From NCBI GenBank assembly GCA_030141605.1, contig JAQGDQ010000052.1:1-64000 (forward strand): 64,000 bases of DNA, read 5' to 3'. The translations under genes were made by a program, and so were the position numbers. This document shows, one piece after another, positions 55,501 to 64,000 of the stretch. Below the pieces are notes generated by a model. The model had not been told where the DNA came from. It did no database searches and saw only the letters and a program-made list of their open reading frames with translations. Within the stretch, counting starts at the first letter, position 1. Every line of letters starts with the position of its first letter. This DNA comes from Tubiluchus corallicola (Eukaryota; Priapulida; Priapulimorpha; Priapulimorphida; Tubiluchidae).

Positions 55501-58163
55501 GCTTTACCCAGTCAATTTGTTTAAAAGTTAATCTGCATTAGAGGGGTAACTTTCCAACTCAAAAAATCAGGAATGATTTCTTTTTGGTAATCATCTACTC
55601 AAATAATTAAGCAATTGAAATTGCAATTGAAACAGCAAATCAAACTATAAAAATGAGCATGTACTTTACCCTCAGTTTCCTTATGGTTAGCTACCGCCAG
55701 AAAAAATTCTTGCAAGTATCCGTTGCCATATGTAAAAAACTCCCAGCTTTGTGCATTGCGAGTTGGCAACAGCTGGTAACTGACAAACTGATTAATATGA
55801 ATGTCGAACAGAAACAGCTCAGAATTAATGGCTGTATTTCCATCATTGTCAATGGAGTTTGCAACAATGAGAAAGTGTTTGTTGTGCATTTCAAACATTT
55901 CAATATCGGTAGCTCCCTTTGTTGGAATAGACAGAAAAGTATTAAAATATCCAATATCTTCACCTGCAAAGCAAGATCTAAAATGTTAATTATAAATTGA
56001 AAAATCGACCTTCAAAGTAGTCTTCAAATAAACCAACAATTCATGTATTTCCCTTGAACTTGATATTAACAAGAGAACACTCCTAAAGAAATAAGTAAAC
56101 TAAGTAAAACAGCTGGACACCAAAAAAGTTTAAGCTGGTTTGGTGTAACATAGAAAATAAAGAAATTTCATGAAGAACCTGTAGTATCACTGTCCTATCG
56201 CATCCATACAAACATTGCAACAATTTACAGTTTGCACCAACGCTATGTTGTTAACCATCAAATTAATCACTATAGTCTGAAATTATTTAAACTGTTTGCA
56301 AAATATATTCTTGCAATAAAAACAACAGCAGCACCATTAAACCTCTCCTCTAAACAACACTTAAAAAAACTTTTAGCTTCAATTATTTTTAATAGCCGTT
56401 CCATAGTTAATGACTCAATATCCAGTTAAAAGCTAGGGTACAACATTATTCACTCCTTCTATAACGTTTAATTATAGCAACATCACAAGATTCTTAACCT
56501 TCATATAGATAGACATAGCTGGATGCTTCGTATTTGACATGGCCTTCATTGTTTTCACAGAATGTTGCAGCAGCCAGGAATTGATATCCATTCAAAGTGT
56601 ATGCCGTGATTCGGCTTGTATTTGCTGTGCGAAGCTCAAAAGCCTTGGTCCAACTACCGTTAAAGTATCTGTATACTGGAGATGTTGCACCATCTGCAAT
56701 AAATAAGACAAGATATATACAACAGTCACCATCCAAATGATTGTTAAAGTGCAGCTACATTTGTACAAATTGCACAGTGTGCATTAGATGTGTTCGTGTT
56801 AATTTTAGAAAAATGCAGGTTCAATAAGTTAAGTGCATTGTTAAGTCACCTGTCACTGACTATTAATTACTTGCAGTAAACTAAAAAGCAATTCATGCTA
56901 AGCTGAATTTCAAAGCACCTAATATGTCGAAAAACTTGTGTAACGTGCACCATTCTTGCGAGGAACTTGAAAAGTGATTATAGCTTACAAGTTATAGCAT
57001 ACAGATTGATCAAAAAAGACTGGTGATTCTACACATCAGCCCTTAAAAACACAAAGCAAGCTCACCAGTTTTAGATACTGCAGCATAAATACTGTCCCCC
57101 ATTTTGAATAAGTCAATAGATGATCCATTTCTCACAACATAAAGACTTGAACCTTAAACAAATAAAACATAAATAATCCAAGTCAATTTTTTATTTACAG
57201 GCACTTAAAAACATTTATAGGAAAACAACAACTTTATTATGGTATAACTTTTTCACTTTGTAAAGTTAAAGTTTTAATAAAGTTGTGTTGTTTTAACTAT
57301 GAAACATAAATATTTTCACACAAAACAAATGTCACACAACAAAAATGGATAACAAACTTATACAAGTTCAGTAATTTAATGTTTGTCATCAACATTTAAT
57401 AAGAGCAATTAAAATTAGAAGGACTAAGCATAATAAATGTTTTCTGCCTAGAATTATCTATATCTCTTCTGCATTATCATGTTTAATAAAATTTATTTCG
57501 CAATGAAATTTCTGGCACGTCAAAGAAAAACTGCCTCGTTATAAGTAAAATAACTTTTTTGCACAAACGAAAACTGTTTGCATAAAAAATGAAAATGCTG
57601 AACATGAAGATTAAGTAGCTATAGTATAATGGGCACTAGGCACACCTTAAAAACCACAAACATTAGAGTTGTGCTTATTGTTGTTTTGACAAGCAGTGTT
57701 TAGTTATTGTTATATGTTGAAATGGTTTATGAAAATAAATTTTAATGTTGCACTTTATACAACTACATTTACATTAAACGTAGCAAATCATAAAACCAAG
57801 TTTTAATAATACAACTGCAGGTATTGTTCAGAAACTATAGGCAGGGGCCAATAAGTGTGATCCTGTAGGTGAGGATCTCTAATTGGGTTTGTGCACTCAT
57901 GAACACACTCATTTCCATGTGTAACGTACTGTAATTACAAAAACACTAATAACCAGTGAGAACTAATTCACCTGGAGAAAACTTGGAAGGATCGGAATAG
58001 ACCTCAAAGTCGGGCAGTTTTGCGTCTGAACTATAGCTTGCTGAGCTCAAAACTTCGGAGCTTGACTTCGCGTTGTCTTGTGGAAAGTCGAATAATTGGA
58101 TGTCTGTTCCATTATTCGAGTTCAGCTGTTCACCAGAAATACTTAAATTCACTCGCAAAATTC
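31936..58163 (-). CDS. Large EAR-propeller and N-glycan-rich repeat protein, 22 visible exons (partial)
   Basis: Exons, 5' to 3' on the minus strand: 58163-57972, 57152-57066, 56693-56499, 55963-55670, 55028-54789, 54497-54329, 53749-53661, 53546-53404, 49582-49391, 48844-48693, 47139-46944, 46531-46436, 45616-45482, 44269-44126, 40910-40707, 36885-36706, 36226-36066, 35523-35311, 34711-34459, 32898-32686, 32432-32244, 32063-31936. All have AG/GT borders and phases agree at every junction but one (54329/53749). About 3865 coding bases are seen. The N-terminal part resembles EAR/EPTP repeats, the seven-bladed propeller of LGI and TSPEAR proteins. The C-terminal part is a run of divergent repeats rich in N-x-[ST]. 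No membrane segment is seen. The start exon with its signal peptide and the stop exon are missing. I infer a secreted or surface glycoprotein, possibly of matrix or adhesion type. The family is not recognised by name. Confidence 0.85.
33036..33906. mobile_element. Tigger-like MITE, family A copy 1
   Basis: 871-bp segment flanked by TA on both sides. It starts TAGTAGGCACTGCTTAATAG and its other end, read in reverse, is CGGTAACAGCCGCTTATTAG, both followed by ACTCA. It aligns end to end with 47161-48210. There is no transposase frame, so it is non-autonomous. It lies in the intron between exons 34459-34711 and 32686-32898. Confidence 0.75.
34739..34839 (-). repeat. Partial tandem duplicate of exon 32686-32898 with its acceptor
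   Basis: About 100 bp matching 32855-32955 at roughly 85-90 percent, in the same orientation. The copy holds the first 40-odd coding bases (K-D-R-T-G-E-E-L-Q-V), an AG acceptor, and about 55 bp of the upstream intron. It lies only 27 bp upstream of the real exon starting at 34711. If spliced in without removal of that 27 bp it would shift frame. Confidence 0.7.
37827..40131. mobile_element. Foldback-type element with long repetitive inverted arms
   Basis: The left arm (about 37827-38212) and right arm (about 39733-40131) are reverse complements of each other over nearly 400 bp with moderate divergence. Matching landmarks include GGTAAACAGG, GCAGAACACCTC, TAAAATGGATAA, TGGTGTGCAGA and TTTCATCACAAGA, in mirrored order. 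The inner part of each arm is a tandem array of a degenerate 15-18-bp unit close to GACATTTGGACACAAG. The 1.5-kb centre has a GA tract and no recognisable transposase. No target-site duplication could be fixed. It sits in an intron of the large gene. Confidence 0.75.
38455..38540. repeat. GA microsatellite inside the foldback element
   Basis: An imperfect GA run embedded in a broader purine-rich stretch (38390-38650). It generates the Leu-Ser-Pro frame on the minus strand. Confidence 0.9.
40139..40214 (-). repeat. Tigger/pogo-like terminal fragment
   Basis: Minus strand from 40214: CAATAAGACCTCGGTTATCC, then AGGCCTGGATTATCTGG, preceded by TA. The CCTCGGTTATCC core is a pogo/Tigger terminus. 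Only one end is present, directly beside the foldback element. Confidence 0.5.
40290..40337. repeat. Short TAA/ATT microsatellite
   Basis: Imperfect AATAATTATTATTG followed by AATAATAATAATAATAATG. It is probably the 3' tail or slippage tract of a decayed element. Confidence 0.8.
41678..42251. mobile_element. Tigger-like MITE, family B
   Basis: 574-bp element flanked by TA. The left end is CAGTGTTCCCTCACTTATCG; the right end read in reverse is CAGTGTTACCTCGCTACG. Subterminal GATAA and CGCGATAAA words are repeated in both ends, as in pogo/Tigger MITEs. No coding frame is seen. A second copy of its first 16 bases (CAGTGTTCCCTCACTG) lies just outside at 41651-41666. Confidence 0.78.
42691..42761 (-). 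ncRNA. tRNA-Ile(UAU)-like sequence, probably a SINE head
   Basis: On the minus strand 71 nt fold as a cloverleaf. The acceptor stem AATGCAG/CTGCATT is perfect and the anticodon stem TCTGC/GTAGA has one G-T pair. The loop is CTTATAA, so the anticodon is TAT (UAU). A B-box-like TTGTTCAAATCC is present. The D arm is poor and the A box deviates, so it is more likely a SINE head or dead tRNA than a working gene. A related sequence is at 54046-54117. Confidence 0.5.
44347..45267. mobile_element. Candidate MITE with CAGTGTTGT ends
   Basis: The left end CAGTGTTGTTGTACTTGAG and the reverse of the right end CGGTGTTGTAGTCAAG form an imperfect inverted repeat. The subterminal DNA is rich in GACTTGA/TCAAGTC words on both sides. 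The length is 921 bp with no coding frame. Flanks show no target-site duplication. It lies in the intron between exons 45482-45616 and 44126-44269. Related GACTTGA-rich DNA occurs at 48885-48965. Confidence 0.45.
47161..48210. mobile_element. Tigger-like MITE, family A copy 2
   Basis: 1050-bp element flanked by TA. The left end is CAGTAGGCACCGCTTAGCAG; the right end in reverse is CAGTAAGTGCCGCTTTATAG. Both are followed by ACTCAC. It is collinear with 33036-33906 and is longer partly through an internal duplication of an ATATTATAATATA / TAGTGCACAAA segment near 47930-47990. It is inserted 22 bp from the acceptor of exon 46944-47139, in the upstream intron. Confidence 0.78.
50560..53040. mobile_element. 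Inverted-repeat element with AAGATGGC-rich arms
   Basis: Left arm DNA at 50778-50886 is the reverse complement of 52933-53036. Shared landmarks in mirrored order are TTTTCAAG, AGGAATC.ATATC.GAT, CTTAAAA, TTCAAGATG and TAAGATGGCTG. Further AAGATGGC/GCCATCTT words occur at 50570-50740 and 52805-52830. The interior of about 2 kb holds no coding frame I recognise. It lies in the 3.8-kb intron between exons 53404-53546 and 49391-49582. The precise outer ends could not be set. Confidence 0.6.
53404..53749 (-). CDS. Cys-rich and helical linker exons of the large gene
   Basis: Exon 53661-53749 (read in phase 0) encodes H-C-D-T-C-C-K-T-A and then I-T-C-C-T-P-Q-A: six Cys within about 20 residues. Exon 53404-53546 begins with another Cys and continues C-Q-K-L-Q-E-D-L-A-S-S-Y, a probable helix with coiled-coil character. 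This separates the propeller from the repeat array and could form a disulfide-linked oligomerisation knot. The junction with the preceding exon is out of phase. Confidence 0.6.
54046..54117 (+). ncRNA. tRNA-Ile(UAU)-like SINE head, second copy
   Basis: Plus-strand tRNA-like sequence with A-box-like TAGCCTAATAG, anticodon arm GGCTTTATAAGCC (anticodon TAT), and the segment AGGTCCTTGCTTCAAATCTAG. That last segment parallels AGGTCCTTTGTTCAAATCC in the copy at 42691-42761. The acceptor stem is not conserved, so it is not a working tRNA. It lies in the intron between exons 54329-54497 and 53661-53749. Confidence 0.45.
54329..58163 (-). CDS. EAR/EPTP-type propeller exons of the large gene
   Basis: Six exons. 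The first (57972-58163) is Ser/Asn/Asp-rich and looks like a linker. The next five carry the repeats. The clearest is 55670-55963: F-L-S-I-P-T-K-G-A-T-D-I-E-M-F, then K-H-F-L-I-V-A-N, then S-E-L-F-L-F, followed by W-E-F-F and F-F-L-A-V-A-N-H. Exon 54789-55028 has Y-K-W with F-Q-A-I-P-T-K-G-A-V-K-V-L, and exon 56499-56693 has V-Y-R-Y-F-N-G-S-W-T. The order x-x-I-P-T-x-G-A-x-D-[IV]-E-x-F .. F-L-x-V-A-N is the EAR hallmark. All but the last donor are phase 1, so the exons are symmetric. In known proteins such propellers bind partner proteins outside the cell. Confidence 0.8.
57221..57296. repeat. Small inverted repeat (hairpin)
   Basis: AAAACAACAACTTTATTAT is followed, after about 35 bp, by its near reverse complement TAATAAAGTTGTGTTGTTTT. 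It may be a short MITE remnant or a simple intronic hairpin. It lies in the intron between the first two visible exons of the large gene. Confidence 0.5.
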
Positions 58164-58169
58164 CTGAAA

Positions 58170-61100
58170 TATAGCAAATTTTCAAAAACAAAACTTATTA
58201 CCCAATCTTTTTTCTGGTGGACTAAATCTAATTCAGTGCTTCACAAACCCTAGAAATTGGGTTGCAAGGCACTTTTCATTACATGACAAGGTTTTTCAGC
58301 AGTGGCAGTTTCGGGAATGGCTTCTCAGCAAAGTGTAAGCAAACCAAGCACGGCTCTGCAGTTAATCAGCTAACTGGCATTCACAAATTTAATAAGCAAA
58401 TTTGTACTTGTTCAGCCTAAGCTTGCAATTCTATAGTATCCCACTGTGACGGCTCAGTATGGTAATGAAGGGAATCACTAGCCTTACAACCAAACACATA
58501 ATTTGTTTACATTGACAAAGTAAGCTGATGACGAAGCAGTAAACTTTCCTTTCCTTTTGCCTTTTTAATTTAATGTTCTATTAAATCACATTTTCATCTT
58601 ATAAATTACTACCTATGTTAGCTAGGTCACTTGGGTGGGTAAACAAATATCGCATCACATAGTAAAATCTTCGTGTTAATCGCTGAAGCCAGACATTCAT
58701 ATGAGCAGTGTGACCTGGATTTTTTTACCTTACACGTTAAGTACCTTCCGTCCTATTTCAGTTTGATGTAAAGACATGTGTGTGGTCCCTGAGTTTTGGT
58801 ACAAGTTTCACGGACCCCAGGAGACGTTAGTAAATCACAGAAAGACGTAACGGTATACCACTACTTATGTTATTACTGTCGTAAATCATCAACTGCTAAT
58901 TGCCATTTATTGGCTTAATACGATAGGGATGGTAGTCTGTAAAGTGGTATGATTCACTTGAGGAGTGTGGTGGCTGTTTCCATCGCAGTAGGATCCCGTT
59001 ATCTTTACGCAGAACAGACGGAAACAACGTCTGTGCGACACTGCCATGCAAAAATCTATAAGCTGTGACTGTAAGAGTGGACTGTCGTACCGCCAGTGAA
59101 CACTCAGCAGAACCCGGGTAGAACTTCAATATTCTGAGGAGTTTCTTGTTGCAATTTTTTTGAATATTTGGAATCTTATTAAATTTGTTGTTACATGTCA
59201 CTAAATAGTATCTTACTTGTTTATTAAGAGTCGGATAAATGTCAATAACCAATGAAAAGAAAACAACTCACATATAGTTTAGGAAAATTACGAACAAAAT
59301 ATCTGTTCCCATGATCATTTTTATGAACGTCATAAAATTAGCATAAATAATCAGCATATACCTTTTGGCACATGCTAAAAAGTGGTTTTCGAGTACCTAT
59401 GGCCCTCCTAACCTGAACCATCACACCTATAATGCGTTGAGTGATAAATTTGCTCGTTCTGTCTCCTGTACAACTAGGTTCAGCATTAGTTTTGCACAAA
59501 CCTTGTGAATAGTATGGAGTTTCTGGCTAATCAGAAAAATTTAGTTTGATTACACTTTCAAAGCCGGTCATTTGTAGAGCCACCACGCTACTGGTGCCTT
59601 GGTTATCAACTTATCTATGTGAATAGGCATTCCCACAATTGTGCAGTGAAAACTAAGAACAGAAATCAGCTAAGATGAGAACCGAGCGTAACGAACAGTA
59701 AATTAATTGGTGGCTTTAACTAACGGTTTAGTTGCACAGGTTGGGCTTTTGTTATGTCACAGTACCTGCACCTCATTTTCATGAGAACAAACATAGCTAT
59801 TACTGCAGCGCATGACATTTTGCTCCATGAAAAATGTTTTAAAATGCTTTTCTACATTTGCATTTTTTTACATTTTTATTTTCACCTATAATATAACAAG
59901 ATTAAACGAGCATGCTATTTTTAATCCCGCTTAAGAAGGCAACAACAGACTGCTTATAGAATTATTCAATGCCAGCATTTTTCTGTGACGCAGGTTTATC
60001 TTCCAATCAGATCAGCTGAAAATCAGAAAATGGCACTTTGGCTTATTTATATACCTTAAACTTATTACATGCAGGTCAGACTTAAGAAATTAGTGTGTCA
60101 GCTTACTAATATGCATACTGGGCAAAGCTTTCTGTGACTGACATTTAATGGATGAACAAATTACTGAGTCCATGTTTAAATGCTCATGTTACTTAAGGCA
60201 GTAAGCAAATGGTTGCCTTGTCATTGTCACAGAATTGCTTCCCATTATGAACTTGGTCTTAAGCAGATGAATGAGATGTCTTATTTTGAGCTAGAAAAAA
60301 TTTAAAAAAAATTTATGTTGGCAGTGAATAAAATAAACAAAATTAATGGCACAAATTCATTTATTAATTTATTTGTCTTCAGTGTTTTCTAGCTGTTTTC
60401 ATATGCATATGTATTACCACATTTATAAAATTTTCTATGCAAGCACACTGAATAAAAACTGATCACGAGCTGTGACAATTAAATGCTGTAAATACTGTAA
60501 AAAACCTTCAGTTTTAATCACAAAGCTTTTCACTCACCGCATTGTTAATCTAACCCTTTCTCACTGTTTATGTCGTCTGCTTTATTTCTATAATTACCAA
60601 TAATTGAATGTATACTTAACACTAAGAAGTTTCTTTTCCAAGTGTTGTACTAGTTCATTAATACATCGCCAGCATTATTTAATCGAGTTTTTGCCATAAT
60701 TTCTACAAAATTATAATGTTAAACATCTTAATCATAATTATCACATCTTTGTAAATTTCTAGAACCATGATTGAGTAGTACGTATAAGAGGCAGGCCTAT
60801 AATTTTACATTAACATAATTTCCGCTTGCTCCAACAATTAATTTGCTTTAACAGTTTTATCTCTTTCCGTTAAATTTAAAAAGAATCTGAACTTCGAAGT
60901 ACATACTGCTTCGCTTCACTGGTTCTCTTGATTAACGTGTTAGCTATTTCGCTTTACGTGTATTTTGATGCTACTAGTGCACTCCTGCTCATTGAAAATT
61001 TAATTTTAGTTTTCTCTTTTATTTTGTGTCATTTGCCTGACATTGTATTTTCTACAGTAATTGCTTGCCATCAATTTAATTTTAATTAATTATTTGCCTA

Positions 61101-63230
61101 CATTCTTTATTTTTTTGCCATAATGCTTACTCGCCTTGCAGAGATTGGTAGTTTTACTATTTTATGGATGGCAGACTATAAATGACCATTTTGGTCTTCC
61201 GCCATCCCCCCTCTTCTTTAAATGTTGTTGAATATTGTCATTAGAGTTTTTTGTATTAATTTGGAAAGCAAACAAATAAATAAAATATTCTGAATAGCTT
61301 AGAGTTAATAATAATAATACAGTTTTATTTTATCTAATGTATAATATAAATTTGATTACATTAATATGTCAAATTATTATTATTAAATAAACAAGGAAAA
61401 CAAACATTGTTACTGGGGCAAAGTAGCTTCATTTTTGCTGCGTTATTTGGACAGCCCGTATACCGCTAGACCATACAAGTGTGGTAAAATGTATAGCGCC
61501 CAACACGATGGCAAAATATTCGCAATAAATGTGTCGGGAGCAGAGTAGTACAATAGCCGACGTAGGACGCCAGAGACAACGAACTGTTCACGATCTGAGT
61601 CGTTAACCGTATTGGCAGTGTCCGTTGTCCTTGTTTATTTAATAATAATAATTGAAAACGTCAATAGGCGTTGAATAATTATACATCTGATAAAATAAAA
61701 GAATCTCATTTTGAGCTAGTAGAACTGCCAATAGTAAATTTGGCTTCAACATTGATCTTTTTGAAGAGAAATGAGCCCACTTTTTAGGCGATTCGAACAT
61801 TTGCTTAATATATCATTTTTTTATTTTGTCTCGCTTCACAGACAGGTGATCCGTTTTACTACCTCTTAGACAAATAATTGACGTCTAACATAATGTCATT
61901 CATTTTCGTTCACACACCTCTGCAGCAGGTACGTTCGGGACATTTAGCCACAGCCCGTCAAACACTGTTATGAAAAATGCACAACTTTTCATTAGTTAGC
62001 GGGAAAAATATTAGCCTGGTTCTAGACTTTATTATTGTCAATTGGTGGAAATAACACAGTATAGTATTGTTTATAGGAAGAAAGGCACAACGCTTACGTC
62101 TATGAGTTGCTGAGTAAACCATTTTGTAATCAAGAAAATAAGCAGTTTAGTTTAGTTTATGGCTTTGCCAGTTAAGTAAAAGCAACTATTTGATTAACTT
62201 TAAATAAGGACAAAACAAAATGTCTTCTTTTCTACTAAGTAAATGGGCTAGCGAGCTATGTGCCCTACATAGTTTCTCTCTTTAAAGCATTAGATACTTG
62301 TTAATGTTAAGATGATATTAATGGGCTAATAATAATGATGTTATTGTAAAAAAACGTTTGTAAATTGTCAAGCAGTATTCATCATTATGATAAAGTTACT
62401 TTTTTCCTAAAACAAATTTAGTTTTATGTTTTATTATGTCACAATTCTCGATAGAAATCGCCAGTGGCCTACTTGGGCTACCCACTACGACACTGCTTTT
62501 TGACATATTTAGCACATGCGTTTTAGCGGAAGTCCTACTTCGGCTAGTGGCGTGCTCCGCACCTTACAAACGTGTCAGTTTTCTATATAACACCAATAAA
62601 AATTACTAAAAATATAAATGAGTGATATCAGATCAGCTGTGCGTAATTTGTTACAGAAGTAATTATGAAAGCGAACACAACACGGTGGTTTCTTATAAAC
62701 TCTGATTTGCAAGTTGTCAATACTGATGATTTTGTGTTAAAACCGTTCAACCTAAATTTCCCCGAGGGCTAACACTTCAGCTGAGCCTGTAGACATGCCT
62801 GGAGAACTAGAGGGAGGACTCTATCACAATTCAGTTCCCCATCGATTTTTGCCGGGCACATTAAGTACAATAGTAATGTTTTATAAATAGGGATGGCTGC
62901 TAGGTGATTAGCATGATCTCAATGCAATTATAATGAATTGTGTGTAGTTAAATAGTATAATAGTAAATAAACCTAATCTAAATCTGATAAGTATATGATG
63001 TGGTTGACTGGCTCATTGGGCACGTCAGCGACCTGAGTTAGGCTACTGTTGTCTGCAGTATGTTTTAATAAAGGATTGTTGTTTTACTACCAGACTGTGG
63101 AGGGAAATAAAAAATATTGTAGCATCCAGTCAGAAGCTTAACACTCTTTTTCACATTTGCCTCCATTAATTTATATTAACCTCCTCTGTTGCAATTACAG
63201 TCGAGGAACTATTTGTCTCAAAAGTTATAT
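58170..63230. other. Upstream region of the large gene, no exon recognised
   Basis: This should contain the first exon(s), signal peptide and promoter of the minus-strand gene unless the first intron extends past the window. The minus frame at 58896-59252 has no recognisable domain. An A-box-like word is noted near 61455. Otherwise AT-rich DNA with nothing I can support. Confidence 0.4.
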
Positions 63231-63235
63231 TTATA

Positions 63236-63237
63236 TA

Positions 63238-63285
<48 letters not shown>

Positions 63286-63286
63286 G
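63236..63286. repeat. TAC microsatellite
   Basis: About 16 perfect TAC units. On the minus strand these give a poly-Ser run within the frame 63166-63405. The apparent start of that frame is TTG, so it is not supported as a gene. Confidence 0.97.
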
Positions 63287-63426
63287 TAATTCTTTAAACT
63301 TGCATCCAGCCCACCTCTCGAATAAAATTTAATAGAAGCAGTCTGCTGTGTCAGACAACATGAAAGTCTCAAAAAAATCATCAGGGTGCATAATACTGAA
63401 AACAAGAATTGAGGAATTTAAAGATA

Positions 63427-63590
63427 TGGTTAAACCTCTTCATACCGCCCAATTTGGGATTGCAAAAAAAGTCGGCATTGAGCAAGCTTGGCGTTATAAC
63501 TAGGTGCATTAATATTTATGCAAATATGAGACATGTTTTGCCAAAAATATTGGCGTTAAGAGAAGTTGGCATTATAACAAGGTTTGAGTG
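63427..63590. mobile_element. Small Tigger-like MITE, family C
   Basis: 164-bp element flanked by TA. The left end is TGGTTAAACCTCTTCATACC; the right end in reverse is CACTCAAACCTTGTTATAA. Both contain the AAACCT[CT]..TA core usual in pogo/Tigger termini, with GGCGTTATAAC-type subterminal words. No coding capacity. Confidence 0.55.
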
Positions 63591-63592
63591 TA

Positions 63593-64000
63593 AATTAAAC
63601 TGAACGTTATTAATGCAAAGGCTACACAAATTATAATTATAATCTGATTATCATGAAAAACTTGCAGCATTTTTTAGAAATATTATCATGTTTACTTATC
63701 AATAATAATGATGATAATAATGAAAATGATGATGATGGTATTCAATAATAATTACTATACTTAGTTTACCTGAATAAACTTACATAGACACATTTCTAGA
63801 AACAAATGTAGCAATTTTTTATGCAGATTAAATTACATTTGTCATTATCTGGTATTTTCATGAGTAATAATAATATTTGAATGTTTTATATGATAACATT
63901 AACTCAAACACACTATACATTTTACTGAGAAAGCAGTGACCATGTATGAAGCTTAGGTAGGATAGGCATAAGTGTGGGATCCAGCATATGGAATACGCGA
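63593..64000. other. AT-rich end of window
   Basis: Contains a short AATAATGATGATAATAATG tract near 63703. No gene or repeat of note. Confidence 0.5.

Noticed and set aside
58896-59252. 118-residue minus frame upstream of the large gene
   Set aside because: No signal peptide, domain, or flanking splice sites that would join it in phase 1 to exon 58163.
61440-61490. tRNA-Glu-like A-box word (ATGGTCTAGCGGTATA) on the minus strand
   Set aside because: Only the 5' half of a tRNA is matched; there is no B box or closing acceptor stem.
63166-63405. Minus frame with a signal-peptide-like start and poly-Ser, considered as first exon of the large gene
   Set aside because: Its apparent first codon is TTG, the Ser run is the TAC microsatellite, and no donor in the right phase was found.

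Overview
This is an AT-rich window of an animal nuclear genome, and an invertebrate is most likely. The evidence is GT-AG introns with extracellular animal domains, BEL/Pao retrotransposons (known from invertebrates, fish and amphibians but not mammals), several pogo/Tigger-like MITE families, hAT and LINE relics, and long microsatellites. I cannot name the species. An arthropod or another protostome would fit, but nothing here is decisive.

Layout. (1) 1-11.4 kb is mostly non-coding. It holds microsatellites, an orphan coding exon at 6736-6895 (minus) with a perfect NRF1-type palindrome upstream of it, and LINE relics near 3.9 kb and 8.4-8.9 kb. (2) 11.78-17.05 kb (plus) is a complete eight-exon gene for a 310-residue Fe(II)/2-oxoglutarate-type oxygenase of the isopenicillin-N-synthase-like family, with all iron ligands present. 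(3) 17.4-31.9 kb is a nest of mobile elements. It contains two LINE relics, a broken hAT transposase (minus) with hAT-like termini at both edges of the nest, a decayed BEL/Pao element lying between those termini, the 3' end of a better preserved BEL/Pao element with one 270-bp LTR, a 310-bp GA tract, and the end of a Tigger-like transposon. (4) 31.9-58.2 kb (minus) carries at least 22 exons of one large gene, about 1290 residues visible. Its product begins, as far as seen, with an EAR/EPTP-type propeller, passes through a short Cys-rich segment, and continues into a long array of Asn-glycosylation-rich repeats built around an N-[IVLF]-T-G-x-K-x-F theme. Neither end of this gene was found. (5) 58.2-64 kb shows no gene I can support, one small Tigger-like MITE and one TAC microsatellite.

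The large gene is the most interesting object. It looks like a secreted or cell-surface glycoprotein assembled from exon modules, with several splice junctions falling exactly inside the N-x-T-G motif. Its introns host many non-autonomous elements. These include a 2.3-kb foldback element whose arms are tandem repeats, a second inverted-repeat element with AAGATGGC-rich arms, two copies of one Tigger-like MITE, and two tRNA-Ile(UAU)-like SINE heads. There is also a partial exon duplication just upstream of a real exon. The two host genes share no evident pathway.
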